NCBI GenBank assembly: GCA_021234155.1
Contig: JAJEKV010000059.1
Coordinates: 8,006,779 to 8,070,778 of the forward strand
Reading direction: 5' to 3'
DNA from: Isoetes taiwanensis
Lineage: Eukaryota > Streptophyta > Lycopodiopsida > Isoetales > Isoetaceae
DNA: 64,000 nt
The stretch's first letter is position 1; every line of letters begins with the position of its first letter. The notes under the pieces are model-generated. The model was not told the DNA's origin. It was given only the letters and a program-made list of their open reading frames with translations, and did no database searches. The translations under genes and the position numbers were made by a program. This document shows positions 11,852 through 24,800 of this stretch, piece after piece.

Positions 11852-12458
11852 AGTGATCCCTTGCATCATCAGTAGCAGTTTCTGAGAATGTAGATGCAAG
11901 CCAGGATCTAACAGAAGACCAGGACAATGCAAATTTAGATGATATTGAAGATAGAAAATTGAAGTGGAAGGATTCTTGGAAAGATACTTGGCCATGGGTA
12001 CAGTTTGTTAAGGAGTCAGGGTTCGTGTTTTGTGAGATTTGCATGCTGGATAAGAGGAATACCTCTGCTTTTTCCACAACTTGGAGCTACAATATTAAAA
12101 CCAGTGCGTTGATAGGTCATGCAAATTCTAAGAAGCACAAGGCTGTTGTATATGCTCAAGGTGCAGCCAAGAAAGATGTCATTGCACTAGTGCACATGGG
12201 TATTGATGAGACTATTCTTGTATTTTTAAGGATAGCATATATTATTGCTCAAGAATTTCTTCCACTTAGCAAATTTGACGTCATGTTAAAGATGCAAAGG
12301 GTGAATGGAGTCAAAGATATCCCTTGCTTGTATAATGATAGAAGAGGCTGCATCAACTTTCTATCTTGCATCTCTCAAGCCCTGAATGAAACAGTCATAC
12401 AAAAAGTAAAATAGAGCCCATTCTTTGGGATTATGGTGGATGAAAGTACTGATATAAG
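11852..12458 (+). CDS. hAT / ZNF862-like transposase-derived gene, N-terminal exon
   Basis: An open frame from about 11852 to 12412 encodes an acidic lead (VSENVDASQDLTEDQDNANL), then 'WKDTWPWVQF', then a BED/TTF-like zinc-binding segment 'FCEICMLDKRNTSAF' with downstream His residues in 'IGHANSKKHKAVV'. This layout is typical of the ZNF862-like branch of hAT transposase relatives. After a TAG at 12412 the frame continues with 'SPFFGIMVDESTDI', a hallmark hAT segment, up to a GT donor at 12459. Joining to the acceptor at 18107 rebuilds 'DESTDI-SVQKN' in frame. Later exons are at 18108-18396 and, displaced by rearrangement, at 51910-51125 on the other strand. The in-frame TAG suggests a pseudogene. 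The true 5' end is not resolved. Confidence 0.7.
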
Positions 12459-13265
12459 GTATCTATTATGTGCATTCATATAAATGTAAAATCAATCTTG
12501 TTAATTTGGGATTTTCCAGTTTGGTGGAAATATTTTTGGAATTTTTTTTAATCCAATTTCCTAAGATTTTGGAGTTTCTTGAGGCCGGCAAAAATTTTCG
12601 AGTTCCCAAAAGTAGTAGAAGCTTTTCCCTATGATTTTGTATTTTGGGGATTTTTGTTGCCCGGAAAAAAAAAAAAAACCCGATATACAAAAATCGGTTT
12701 GCCTTTCGATTTTCAGGGCATCGATTTGCCCCCTTTAGGTTTTAGGCGGACCAGCGAGGCTAGTGGATCTCATAGTGATTATGGTTATGGCAGTGTTAGA
12801 CTACCGCCTTGCACCATACCCCTTAGGGTTTTAGATTTATAAGAGAGCGAAATCGTATGCTGGAGCTTCCACCTGCAGCTTGAGCTGGAGCTTTTCACCT
12901 AGATCCTGGAGCCGCAATTGCATCAAGAGGCGGCGAATTCAGAAGGTATTCTTCTTTCTGTCTGTATTACATGAAAAAAATCTGAGAGAAAACATTTTAG
13001 ACGATTTTGCATTTTCAGATTTAGCTTCAGGCAGACCCATTTTGTAAACGACAGTTCAAGATCATTTTTCTTTCCATGTTGGGTTAAAACATCATTTGTT
13101 ACGTATTTTCTCAAGTTTTTTCTATTTTGAAGGTTAGAACTTAGTGTTTTCAATTCATGCAATGAGAATGAAACACTCAAAAATTTTAGGTCCTTGATAT
13201 CCTGTTTGATCTTATATATCTTTCTTTTTGTACAGGTTATAAATGTTCTTAGCTGGGGACAGTTC

Positions 13266-13503
13266 ATCCGGCCCCCCTCTACTATAGTATCCGGCTGAAA
13301 GCAAAGGATGTAGTATCCGCCCCTCCATTGAACTAATCCCCCCCCCCTCCCCCACCTACTGCATCACCCAGATAAGACAAACTACACAAGATTTTTGGTA
13401 TTTCTTTCCTGTACTAAATCGGCAGTCGGATTCGTTCAATGGGGAAGGGCCATCTGCTTCAATCGCTGCACAGGCCGGATTCTACAGTAGAGGGGGGGCG
13501 GAT
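13266..13503. mobile_element. MITE-like element with about 29-bp terminal inverted repeats
   Basis: The left end ATCCGGCCCCCCTCTACTAT (13266-) and the inverted right end ATCCGCCCCCCCTCTACTGT (13503 backwards) match over about 29 bp with few differences, both finishing in 'atccggc'. The element is about 238 bp and has no coding potential. An internal 'tagtatccgcccctccattg' echoes the terminus. Flanking bases do not give a clear target-site duplication, so the superfamily is not assigned. Confidence 0.75.
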
Positions 13504-14959
13504 TCTTCAAACTAGCCCTTAACTGTGCAGCATATTGTTATATTATGTAGGAGGTCGGGATTTAGTTTCTGAATTGAGTATAATATATGATGCATTTCTC
13601 TACGTTTTTCCTCATTATATTTTTAAATTGGTGAACAGAGATGTATATAGCCAATGATGAGCACAAAAGCCTCTCTGCTCATGATCTTCAACACAATATT
13701 TTTTGTACAAGCCCTTTTGATCACGGTATGTAGATCTATTTATTTTATGTTACATATTTGGATTCGTACAGTGTATTAGTTGTAATATTGAATTCATGTA
13801 GATTTAATTGAAGGAACAAGACATATCAATGTGGGTACCCTACCGCTATTTTAACATGTATCAATATCTGAAAGTTCTGTATGCAAGCTCTCTTTGATGA
13901 AAGCAACTCCATTATGCAGGCTTATGCATTCTGCTTTTTTTCTTTTTCCTTTTTTTTGCTATAGCTCATTCCGGAGGGTCTGGGTGATGTTGGGTACGTG
14001 CATGTGATTTTGCATTGAATAGGTTAGAATAGATGAGATTGAAGAGCATTTTTGGATTATAATTTGTATGCCCAAATAATGAGTTGGCTGCTAAAGGATA
14101 TCTTCAAATGAGAATGAGCATAAGCAATAGCTTTCTTTGTTTTCTTCAGAAAAAAGTAGGACTTGATTGTAATGCTATGCAAGAAACTGTGAAATGGATA
14201 TCTCAGGTTGAATGCCACGAGCAGTCCAACGAAATGGTCTTAAATGGTCTTTATTGATCAACGTGATATACAGGGCAAGCATTTGCTATGAGAAGATAGC
14301 TTTGCACAAGTTTATAAAGCAAATTGGCATCGGATGCCTGTGGCTGTTAAAAGAATTTAATAACACTAATAGTTCTTTTGCCGCTATCGCGAGTATGTGC
14401 TATCTAATGGCTTCCTCATGATGCATGCTTCCAATTTTTCTCATATTATTAAGGTAGTTGGTCTTACCAAAGGCAAAAGAATATTGACCTAGAGTTTATT
14501 GTCCTAGAGTTTGATGGCAATACTTGGAAGAATGTAAGGTACTTCTGTTGATAAAAGGTAGGTCTTTGGTGTTTGTCTTCATAACATCCAAAGGAACGAG
14601 TAAATCATGGCTTGGCATGTCTATCTGTAGTCCTTATTAGGGATGATAAATTTGTTGCTGCTAGACTTTGATTTAGCATACCATTGTTCCTAACACAATT
14701 TTCTCACGTTATGCAGGTATGGAATACAAATTATACTAATTACGACAAGTTGTAACAGATTGGTCTGCAGTTGCTATAATCACAGCAAGATAAAGCAATT
14801 TGGTCTGCATTTGCTCATTCTCTGATCATCTGTAGACACTTCCATCACCATGGTAAGGGGGTGAAAGTTCCAAATGCAACGACTCTTTTTGCTATTTGGG
14901 TGAACTGATTTGGCCAAATGGCTATTGCTAAAAAGAAAATATGCTATTCACTTATAGAG

Positions 14960-15590
14960 TGAATTATCTATCCGCCATGTGCCGTTTGAATCACTTATGT
15001 AAGTGGGATTTGGAGTGACAAAATCCTCTCTTTAAGGCCTACCTATGTTCAAATAGTGAAAGAAAAATGTCAGGCAGAAGTTACGCCTTCTGATTTTGCT
15101 CACAAGGTTAGTCTCCTCTTATTAATTCTTCAAAGGATTACTTCTTACAATTTAGGTTTACAGTTTGCAAAATGAATAGTGACTGCCATATTTTTGTTTT
15201 TGGCTTATCTATATAGGTAGATGAGGAATGAGAACATATCAATAACTAGATATCAGACAATACTAAAGGCAAAATAGTAGAGTTGTTTCCTTGGAGCTCA
15301 ATTGATTACCAAGACAAAGTTAATAATAGCCAATTGCCTTCAGATGAAAGGTGCTTGGGAAACCAAATTTGATCTTATCTTAAACTTCTGGTGAAAACTT
15401 ATCTACTAAATGGAGAATTTATGAAGGTCCCAATGATGAGAAGAAAAAAAAAGCAATTTTTTGCAAATTATGGCAGCTTCAAGGTGCTGCAATTGCCATA
15501 TGCATCAGGCAGTGATTAAAGACAATTTTCCATGTACATTTTAATTCCCCCTATCATGGAATAGATTTCCATGGGAGTTTCTAGAGCATT
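14960..15590 (+). pseudogene. Serpin pseudogene, D1 copy
   Basis: Two exon-like blocks match the middle of plant serpins. Block 1 (about 15003-15106) reads 'SGIWSDKILSLRPTYVQIVK' then 'EVTPSDFAHKV' and ends at a GT donor. Block 2 (from about 15217) contains 'TKGKIVELLPWSSIDYQDKV', then 'LLNGEFMKVPMMRRKKKQFF', 'GSFKVLQLPYASGSD' and 'RQFSMYILIP'. In serpins these are the shutter and breach region strands leading to the 'MYIFLP' strand. In-frame stops, loss of the 'ALYFKGxW' segment and absence of the reactive-centre loop show that it is dead. It sits inside an intron of the hAT-like gene and was duplicated with it. Confidence 0.75.
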
Positions 15591-18107
15591 GCCTATTTCG
15601 TTTGAATAGCTTTGCAATCTGTACATTTAAGTTTTGATCTTATAATTTTTTTTTACAGAATCTGCATCTAAAAAGGTTTTTAGAACCTATTGAAGCAAAC
15701 CTGGTGATGGTTGAAGCAAACTTGGTAAGGGTTTTGTTGTGAAAAACATGGAACATTGATCTACAATTTGGAGGGCTAACTTGATTTCTTTTTTGTTTGC
15801 TATAGAACCAAGTAAATTTCTATTTTTACTTGCTACAGAACCATGTTTTGTGCAATATATAGTCATAAAGTATAGATCGGATGGCTTAGATCTAGGGCTG
15901 GATTGATTGGATAGTTTAGATCTAGGTGCATGAACTGCCCAATGTCCAATGTCCAGCCATAGCAAAGCTCACAACCCTCTGTTTTTCAATGCATGTATTT
16001 GGAAAAAATGAATAGAGGATGTGTATCTCCAAAAGTCGTATGTTCAAGAATGGTAGAATGGTGGATAAGGTTATTTTTAACTTGATTTGATCCTTATTCA
16101 TGGTTCGATGCAATAAACTCTCAAGATGTTGACGTCCATTTTCATGGTTTGAGCTTTGGAGATAATTGTTAAAAAACAACCACCAATTACAAGTACTCTC
16201 GCTTATTATTTATATGTTCCTAGCAACTGACAAACCTTAGACATTCAAGAACATGATTCCAGAAGCAATGAGGAACATATCCATTCACATATTATTGATG
16301 ACAAAATGGATTACATTCAGTTCATAAGAAATATTGCAACTGTATCCCATTAAGTAGGCTATATGTGGATTGAATTCAATAACTATTAAGTAGGCTATAT
16401 GTGGATTGAATTCGATAACTTAACGTTGCAAAATTATCATGATACCTTACTTCAACGTAGAGGAATATTATCATTATTATTTTGGCTGAGATTAAAGATT
16501 GGAGCAATAAAGATTGGAGCAAAAGGAAAGAGCCTAGTAAGTGTTAGAGATTCTTATTGATTCTAGATCCAAATTGTTACTCATCTCATCCACACATCCT
16601 TGGGCATAAGTTAAGGATGTGTAGATGATGTTTAAGAGAATGCCTTGCTTACAACTTGCAAAAGGGAATGTGTGCTTAGATTGCGTACTTCCATGTCATA
16701 TATACGCGGCAATGCCTTGCGCTTTGATCCTTCCAATGGAGATGGAAAAGTGACACTTCGATCCTTTGAGACTGCAATTTTAGTCTCTCATGTCCTACCG
16801 CTAATTTTTGCTAAAAGGATGGTACATTTTGATTTCCATTTTCTTAATAGAGGTATGGCTTTGTCTTGCATCATTGGTATGCTATCCTTATTTAGATCCT
16901 GGGTTGTCACCATTTATGACTTCATATGCAGGGGCTTTCATACAACCTTATGATAATGCTCCGACTTACCATTTTCAAGTATCATTTTAGGGCGCTCATT
17001 ATATGTCTTGCATCATTGCAATGCTATCCTTATTTGGATCTTGGACTATTTGGAGCTTTCTCCCATCTGGTATGACATCCTTTCTTTGTGGCACTATTCT
17101 TTCTATGGCTCATTGCTTTGGCTATGTCTAATGAGGTGTCATCTAAATTGCTTAAAAAGTCCTTTAATGTGCAACATTATACTCCTCTATTACATGCAAG
17201 TTTTGAGGTCTTAATTGGCCACATTCTCAATGTCCAAAAACACCTCCATTCAAATGTCGCGATATAATAAAATCAAATTAACATATCTTTGAAATTTTCT
17301 ACCTATTTATTATATTATTCATCTTTTTCAAATTTATGAAGATATGAACACCTACAAATAACCATTTCTCTGCTTGCAATGGTGTCTTTCCCAATTAAGA
17401 TATAGGATTTTAACTTCTTAACAATTTATATTTTCTAAACTAAAAGAAAATTGATTTATTTCCTGAGCAAGAATTGCTAAACTCCAATATGGATGAATGG
17501 TAGGAGCATTTCTTACTCTCCCTCCAATGTACAATGGTACGTTGAATGTCTTTCTTTTTGTTGGTATTGTAAACACACATCCTTGATTGTCATAGTTGCT
17601 CATATTCTTTTCCTATATTCAAATACATATCGAGGAAAACCCATAATATTACATCCTATTTTACATGGGAAGGGGACAATAGAGGGATCACTTGATTGTC
17701 AGGGTTGCTCACATTTTTTTCCTTTGTCCAAATACGTGTCAAAGAAAGCCATAACATTACATCCTATTTTGTATAGGAAGGGGGCAACAAATTACTTGGC
17801 ATGTTGAAACACGAGTAGTTGGGAGCAAGCCAGATGTTGCAATGGAGATGCCCAAAGTTTTGTATATGAAATACATCTAGCAGGAATACAAAAAGTGTGC
17901 TTCATTGTTACTCCCATAATCTTCAAATGAAAATTTCTATGCTCTGAATCGTTTGAGTATTAAACAACCCTACATATGTTCCTAAACCCTACATCTTATT
18001 CCTACATTCTACAATAAAATTAGATTTACGCCTCAAGAACGCCAGCACCATAACTAGTGTTTATTATAACTTGAATAATTATTTTATTAACATTTCTCAT
18101 TTTATAG

Positions 18108-18396
18108 TGTGCAGAAAAACGTTATTTTATATGCCAATTTGGAGGATAACTTGGTAAAAACGAGTTACTTTGGGCTGTATGAAATAGCTGATAGTGATGC
18201 GGAGCATATTTTCAATCTAATTGTGGAGGAGAAAGTCAAGGATGCAGGGTCGGAGATGAGCAAATTTGTGGCATTTGGGTCCGATGGAGCTCGTGTTATG
18301 ATAGGGTCCTGAAATGGAGTTGCAGCCAGGTTGAAACAGGTAAATGGATTCCTAACCAGCATACATTGCTTGGCCCACAGAACAAATCTTTGCGTG
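18108..18396 (+). pseudogene. hAT / ZNF862-like gene, middle exon (D1 copy)
   Basis: Starting right after the acceptor at 18107, the frame reads 'SVQKNVILYANLEDNLVKTS', 'YFGLYEIADSDAEHIFNLI', 'SEMSKFVAFGSDGARVMIG', stop, 'NGVAARLKQVNGFLTSIHC' and 'LAHRTNLCVE'. This is the catalytic-core region of ZNF862-like hAT relatives: a GSDGA motif followed by HCxAHR. A TGA at about 18310 replaces a residue between 'MIGS' and 'NGVAARL', and the same stop is in the D2 copy, so it predates the duplication. The exon is cut after 'CVE' by the LINE family B insertion. The rest is at 51910-51125 on the minus strand. Confidence 0.8.
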
Positions 18397-18399
18397 GAA

Positions 18400-20214
18400 A
18401 ATAGGTATCCTTACACTGAGGTTATGGACATCCAGGAAAAGAGGTATCCTTACACTGAGGTTATGGAGGAGATTGTGTTCAGTAAGGTGTCCTGTAAGGT
18501 ATCGGTAGGATAGGAGGCAAAAAAGGCCGCAGCCTTCCACTCACAAAGCAGGACCTTGAGGAGGCTTGCCGTGCCTTGGCCCCTCATAAATGCCCTGGTT
18601 TAGATGGCATTCCGGTGGAGTTCTTCCAAGAGTATTGGGAGTGGATGGGAGACTCGGTGTTGCAGACTTATCAAGATCCGCCCCGCGTAAGCGCTTAGAT
18701 TACATGCTCAATAATCGGATGTATCTCCTTAATTCGGCGTGAAGGAGCCATCCACCATTTCGACATGTCCGACACGCTTTTATCCGCAGATACAAGATAA
18801 TTCGCGAAGGCCCCGTCCGCCGTAATTCAAGTTGTCCTGAAGGAGGTTATTAGTCCCATGCAATATGGCTTCATCCCGGGTAGACACATTCTTAATAATG
18901 TAGCGGCAGCATTCGAGGGCATTCATTGGGCGCGCAGAACAAAGCAGCAGATAGTGTATTTGAAGCTGGATTTCGCAAAAGCCTACGATAGTGTTCGGTG
19001 GAATTTTCTGGAGAGAATGATGTTGGCTCTCGGGTGTGGTGAGAGCTTTACAGCAGTAGCTCTGAAACTCTTAACATCCGCTAGAGCCACTGCTTCACAC
19101 AATGCACGAAGTCCTCGCCGATCTTTAGTGTGGGACGTGGAGTTCGCCAGGGATGTCCTTTGGCGCCCTACCTTTTCGCCATTGTTGCAGAAGCCCTCTG
19201 GCAATTGCTGACCTCGTCAGTGGAGGCGGAGGTTATTGAGGGGTTAAGGATGGCAAACGGGTCACAACAGATTGGTAGCCAGTACGCCGATGATTCCTTT
19301 CTTTTCTTACAGGCTGATGAAAGGAATTTGTTAAACACGAAGGAGATTCTGGACGCCTTCTCGATTGCCTCAAGCTGCCTAATGAATTGGACGAAGTGCT
19401 CGGCATTGTGGCCTTCAGCAGAGCCCATGCCCGCAGTTTTGTCCCAATTTCCTTGGCGAGTGCAGCCACAGGGCACATGCTCTAGGCTTTTAGGTATCCC
19501 GTTCGGCATCGACATTTCGGCGGCTGGTATTTGGGAAGACATTCTGGTAGGATTGCATCGGCACCTTAATTGGTGGAAGGGGGGGAAACTTTCCATGGCC
19601 GGCAGGATCACAGTAGCGAAGTCCATTTTATGCTCAACACATGTTTATATAGCATCTATCATCCTGGCGCCGGAACGCAAGACCCAGGAGATTTCCTCTA
19701 TCATCGGTAATGAGGAAGGGGCGGTCGTCAAGATCGCGTGGTGGAAATGTGTGCGTGCTAAAGCTGGGGGTGGCCTGGGCATTCTAGATCTCTCTCTTCA
19801 CAGCGAGGTCCTGATCTCCAAGTTCATTTTTGCGGTTCTCGAGAATGCGCTCGACTCGCCTGGCATGGTTTTGCTGCATTAGTCGCTGTCGCATTCGATA
19901 GTTTTCCATAAGCTGTCTGTGCCTGCGCGGCTTCCTTGGGCATTATTTGTGGATATCAGGCCATATGTTAGTGCCTCTCCCTTTCTGAAGGGGCTCCTAC
20001 GAGCCTGGAAGCAAGTCCACCCGCTATATGCAATTGACGCCTCGAGCTGTGTCCAGTTGGAGTCATCGCCATGGTGGATCCCTCTCGGCCCAGGTACGTT
20101 ACCCTCGGTGTTGGCAGCATCCCGTGGATCCTCGAGTGCAGCGCAGATGGACCCAGCGTGGGGTCTTGACTGTGGGGGTTGGTATGTTGACGGGCAGCTG
20201 GCGCCCTGGCAGCT
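18400..20214 (+). mobile_element. LINE family B, reverse transcriptase part (D1 copy)
   Basis: A degenerate L1-type ORF2. Recognisable RT motifs in order: 'LAPHKCPGLDGIPVEF' (18575-18630), 'QYGFIPGRHILNNV' (18860), 'YLKLDFAKAYDSV' (18955-18990), 'GVRQGCPLAPYLF' (19136) and 'QYADDSFLF' (19280-19306). The thumb and C-terminal region follows, to 20214. The element lacks an endonuclease and looks 5'-truncated. Several frameshifts are present. It is inserted in the hAT exon after the site AAATCTTTGCGTGGAA. At 20214 ('ccctggcagct') the LINE stops and segment A begins, so the zf-RVT end and poly(A) are missing here. Confidence 0.9.
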
Positions 20215-20269
20215 GAGAAACTCGAAGACCTTGGCTGGAAATCAAAAGCCTCCTTTCGGCTGGCCAAGA

Positions 20270-20690
20270 TTTGGGAGGAAGCAGATGATCATGTCATAGA
20301 AAATTTTCGGAAAGGCTTCAAAAGCAGGCTTTCCCCATTTGCTATGGAGACCCTTAAAGATGTGGAGATGGATTACAAGTCCTACTGGTTCCCGTTAGAA
20401 GCCTCTATCAAGTGCAAAATCACTGACAGCAATAGTTACTTCCATCCCACTGATTGCGGGAATTGTGACTGCTAGAACTGCATCAACATTAAAGAAAGGA
20501 ATATGGATAAAAACAAAACGAAAGTTTCGAAACAAGTGCTGAAATCTTCTATTCCGATCATGGGCAAGTACGACAAGATCAATGGTAATTCTTACAAAAG
20601 TGCTCTGCTCAATTCTTTATGCTCTAATGATATTGTTTCCGATTCCGTTTGTTCTGACAATAATACCAAAAATGAAGGAATTACCTGATG
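20270..20690 (+). pseudogene. Unrecognised coding-like fragment (segment A copy)
   Basis: The frame reads 'IWEEADDHVIENFRKGFKSR' and 'SLKDVEMDYK.YWFPLEASI' near 20270-20475. After a stop come 61 codons at 20503-20688 (MDKNKTKVSKQVLKSS...). The fuller counterpart is on the minus strand at 41976-40962 in segment B. The reading frame is conserved between the two copies, which supports past coding, but I do not recognise the family. Charged, Lys/Asn-rich composition. Confidence 0.45.
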
Positions 20691-21119
20691 ACCAGATGTG
20701 TATACCTCCCGTGGAGTTCAAATCTCCTAGTTGAAATCCTTTGAATTGCAACATTAAATTGTTAAAGGAAGGAAACTATGGAACCAGATCTATGGGAACC
20801 AGATCAGAAGAAGGATCTGGTTGAGAAAAGGAAAGAAGGGCAAAACAGAGGGTAATGAACTTAAGATAGAGATCAAGGAAGTTTTGGACTTCTTAAAATT
20901 AGCAAGGAGGGAAATAAACTTAGGATTGACTGTTTGCACCATGTTGCCATCACATGTATCATATTGGCATCATACGCACCATGTTGGCACTATATGCAAT
21001 ACATAAGGCAACACAGTTTGCATCACAAGATAAACCATGTTCACATCACATCCACCATGTCGACACCACACTTAGAATGAAGTTAGAGAAATATACTTAG
21101 AAAAGTTGGTATACTTAGA

Positions 21120-21562
21120 AAGAATGGAATTATAATTATTTGCCATCAGACAAGACATCTAGTAAATTATCAAGTATTTTCGCCTCATCAGCAGGATCTA
21201 CTGAAGGTAGTTCGCTTGCCCTTAGCACGTTTTCTTTGCTTTAATGGAACTCTGATGGCACAGATTTGTGTGGAGAACACTAAAGCCTTTGGATCATTTC
21301 TGCACAACTCATATCCTACAGTTGATTTTGGGCGCTTCTGATAGTAAATACCTTCCACAACACTCTCGCCAGCAAGGTACAATTGATTATTAATTTGTAA
21401 ATTTTCTTCAACCACAAATTTTTCTTTTGTGCACACAAGCAACCAGAATTTAACACCCTCTTTATTATTTTTAGGTGCAACCACTACAAAATTGTCTCCA
21501 ACTTTGACTGCATCATCTAAAACATTGGCGTTGTAGAATAAAGAGGTCGATTGGACTTGCAT
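21120..21562 (-). pseudogene. Unrecognised gene fragment, possibly a BAH/chromo-like tail domain (segment A copy)
   Basis: The 124-codon frame starts MQVQSTSLFYNANVLDDAVK and continues with 'VGDNFVVVAPKNNKEG', 'FWLLVCTKEKFVVEE', 'VVEGIYYQK' and 'GYELCRNDPKALVFSTQICA'. After a frame shift comes 'PADEAKILDNLLDVLSDG' and a stop near 21120. The alternating hydrophobic pattern (VGDNFVVVAP, FWLLVC, VEGIYY, ALVFSTQI) suggests a small beta-barrel. A similar function ('KGMLIALPTEED...IAKVLDTV') is suggested for the C-terminus of the DUF7869-like protein at 49690. The opposite-strand copy is at 40087-40510. Confidence 0.45.
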
Positions 21563-21864
21563 GCTTCTGCATTGTCTTTAGAATGATAGTTAATGCCACC
21601 TCATCTACTTCAATATGCATTCCCCCATGTGACCCTAACATCTTGCACTATTCTTTCTCGCATACCTTACAATAGTTGCAAATTTGATTCCTATACACCT
21701 TCACATTATATTATCATTTTTTTTCCTTCCACAACTGCATTTTAGTCACAAAACAGTTCTTTATTATTGCTAAAGTTTTTCCACCCAAAACCCTTTGAGA
21801 TAGGGTTTTTTAATCTTGAAAGTGATGCGTTTGATGTACTTTTGTTTGGTATATGGGGCAGTAT

Positions 21865-24800
21865 ATGCACTTATGTACGTATGTACACATGCTTGGTGGG
21901 GAAAACATATAAGCAAGGGCTTTGCCTCTTTGAAAAAAGAGTTTTGCAAGAGGTTTGTAGAGCATGAAGGGAGATACAGAGCACGAGGAGACAAGAGCTT
22001 GGAAGATTGCATCCAAAGAAGTACACAAAGATTGGAATACATCAATCTATCATATCAGGTGGGGCTTTGTTGTGATTATTCAATTTGTGTAGGCTGCCCT
22101 GATTAGCTTATGAGAATCACTTGGAAATAATAACAATTGAAAGATTGTATGGAGTTCATGTGTTTTCAGAGCGAGCTTGAAAGAGCAAGGTTATAAGAGG
22201 AATTTAGATAGCATAGTACGATATCAAAATGGTGCACCTCTATTCAAGATAGAGCTTAGATGACTACAAGAGATTGTTATAAAGTTTGTGAATGGATCTA
22301 TTTTTACTCGTGGTGTACATTTTAGCATGTCGCAACACATGTGTTGGTTTGATGATGATTGCCCTTCAACCTATTCTTCAATACCCTTCTCTTGCCGTTC
22401 AAAGAATTTGCATCTGTTCCTTATTAAAAAATCTATTCTATTCTTATCTAGAAGCTACATAATGGACATACTGTTGATGCAATTTCCAATTACATATATG
22501 ATCTACAAATGTGCAAAGAAAGTGGTTGGATTTTGCAAAATTGTGTAGTAGTATTAAAACAAGTCCAGATTAAGGATCAGATGGAAACCGTTAAAGCCAG
22601 AGAAAAACAAGAGTTAAGCTAAGAATGTAGCCCTACGAGATAGAACCAACGTGATTATACTGTCAAAATTAGTTACAAATTTTATGCAGTTCAATTTTTG
22701 CAGAGCTGTTTATAAGGCAATTTGGCACCATATGCTTGTGCTTGAAGCGGCTCAAAAAGTGCCGAAATTGATTGCAAAGATCAGAATTAGATTGGACAGG
22801 CCGATTTTGAGGCTGAAATGCCATTTTGGCCATGATTAGCAGTTCCATGAGGTGTTTTGCTTTTTGTGAATTTGTAGAAACATGAGAGACAGGGGTTAAT
22901 CTAAGCAAAATCAGAGTTAAACATCCATGAAAAGGATCGATTTCATCAAATCATGTATGAAATTGAAGATTCGAGCAAAAAATAGTTGCGAACAGAGTTC
23001 GGCTTCAACAGGCGCCCTATTTGTGTTTAGAATATTTTAGTTGCGATTTCTAATTGTTGACACTTTTGTTACATGTTGTTGTCCTAGTTAACTTCAATTG
23101 GTCACTAATAAGTACCTTTAAGAATAACATGAGAAGGGTTAAAGTTGTAGGATCAGGGGGAATTTTGAGTGTTAGAGTCATGAGAAGCTTATGGGGGCTT
23201 CTTGGATGTGGCTATGGCAGGGACACTTGCTTTTGCAATAAGAAGAACGAGCTAATATAGCTAGTACATTACATCGATACTGCATTCCTTATGGGGGAAA
23301 TGGCAGCATGAGATGTTGCTTTGTGTACTCTACGAAAATTGTTCTATAACAAGCTGCTTCGACATGGTTAAATTGTAAGGACAACCTCAACAAGTGTATG
23401 AGCTAGGCACATGTATAGAAAATTTGTAATGAACATCACATCATAGTCATTGCATTGCACCACTATTGTCTTGGCATTTTGATATCTCTTGGATCCCCGA
23501 GGTCGGGCGTCCAAGTTCAGTGGTTTGGGTTCTTCAGGCATGCTCATTCATCTGCGTTTCTATGTTATATGCTTATGGTCTATGACACTGGGCGTAGTTC
23601 TCCTGGCAAGGATTCTACGTCAACTTTGTGACTCCATGGTAAGAGGTCCTCCAGTGCCAGACGTCGGCTGAGAGTGTATGCGCATACGAGGTTCACCCCA
23701 CCACTCCCGCTATAGGGCTTGGAATGTAAGCTAGCTGGGCATTTTTTTGCTAACAAGGCCTGCATGTAGGCTAGCTGAGCTTCCCATTGTCTCAGAACTA
23801 TATATCATGATGGTTTAGTATTTTGGCCATGTTCTGATGCTTATGTGTTGCACTTCATTATATTAGATTGTCATTGTCTAACACTTTACTCACATAGGAT
23901 CTTCTGTCTATGCTTGTGCTTATGTTCTTGTTATCCAAGATTTCCAGGATGTTTTCATGAATGCATGCAGTGTCAGTTTGGGATCCTAACTTAGTTACAA
24001 GGACTAAATCAGTGACGTAGCAAGGTAATGCTTAGGCGAGTGGCAATGGTGTAGTTGGAGACTAGGATTAAGTTATTGAAGCAGCTTCTGTGTTGATTTG
24101 CAAGCTAAATATTGTGAACACATTGTGAATAGTATTTTCTTGGAATTTATATTGTATCTTAGTGATGATGGATTTATAAGAATGATTCTTTTCAATTGCA
24201 AAAGAAGATTCAATACTTCACCAATATCATAACAATCTAGAATTAGCGCAAGTTTAGACAAGATCCCTAGTTGCCAGGAGGGTCAACTCAGGCAGACTCA
24301 TCAGAGTTGGTATTAGTGTTGGATCGTTGGGTGTTGACATTATGATCTATGGATTGCAGGTTTGGATCTTTGGGTATTGACAATGGTGGACCATAGATTA
24401 AGACGAGCTTATGGAATGTGTTAATGACTCTTCTTTCAGAATTATTTGAAGATGATGTTCCAAGAGGATATTGTTTTGAAGCTCCATGGCTGCTATGGGA
24501 GTGAGCTAGGAGAGAAGTATCCATGTAGTCAAATTGCTATGTTGATCTTAAGGTAAAGTTTTCCTTGTGGCATGTTCATATAACATGATAGCAAAAAAGT
24601 GACTCTAAGGTGGTATTGGTATGATTTGAGAAGTTTGAATCAAAGAATGATTATGTAGACCTATAACCGACCCATGAGGGCATGGGCTACATTTTAGAAT
24701 GGGAGGCTGTAACAGACCTAGCCACTTGATGGTCCAGTATATGTAGTTATGTCCATATGTTTAGCATACATGTAGCATGTGTGCAGCATGTAAAACATAT

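Larger units (their letters stand above)
12459..18107 (+). other. Long intron of the hAT/ZNF862-like gene (D1 copy)
   Basis: Donor 'gatataag|gtatct' at 12459 and acceptor 'ttttatag|tgtgcag' ending at 18107 keep the hAT frame. The 5.6 kb between them contains a MITE (13266-13503), the start of duplicated segment D1 (13973) and a serpin pseudogene (about 14960-15590). Frames at 14212-14421 and 16645-17214 occur in both D1 and D2 but show no recognisable domain. Confidence 0.6.
13973..20214 (+). repeat. Segmental duplication copy D1
   Basis: From 'ggagggtctgggtgatgttg' at 13973 this copy runs collinear and highly similar to D2 (from 24860) through the serpin pseudogene, the hAT exon and the LINE family B reverse transcriptase, up to the D2 break at 34068. 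D1 then continues alone through the LINE to 20214. D1 lacks the two LINE family A insertions present in D2. The left boundary coincides with the shared short sequence 'ggagggtct'. Confidence 0.9.

Noticed and set aside
19168-19626. Minus-strand frames of 81-152 codons over LINE RT sequence (also at 53406-53720)
   Set aside because: Antisense shadows of the GC-richer LINE ORF2. No independent motif.
24300-24330. 'ttggtattagtgttggatc' as a tRNA-Met primer-binding site
   Set aside because: It is only loosely similar to the usual sequence and lies about 400 bp before the 3' LTR, not next to the 5' LTR end.
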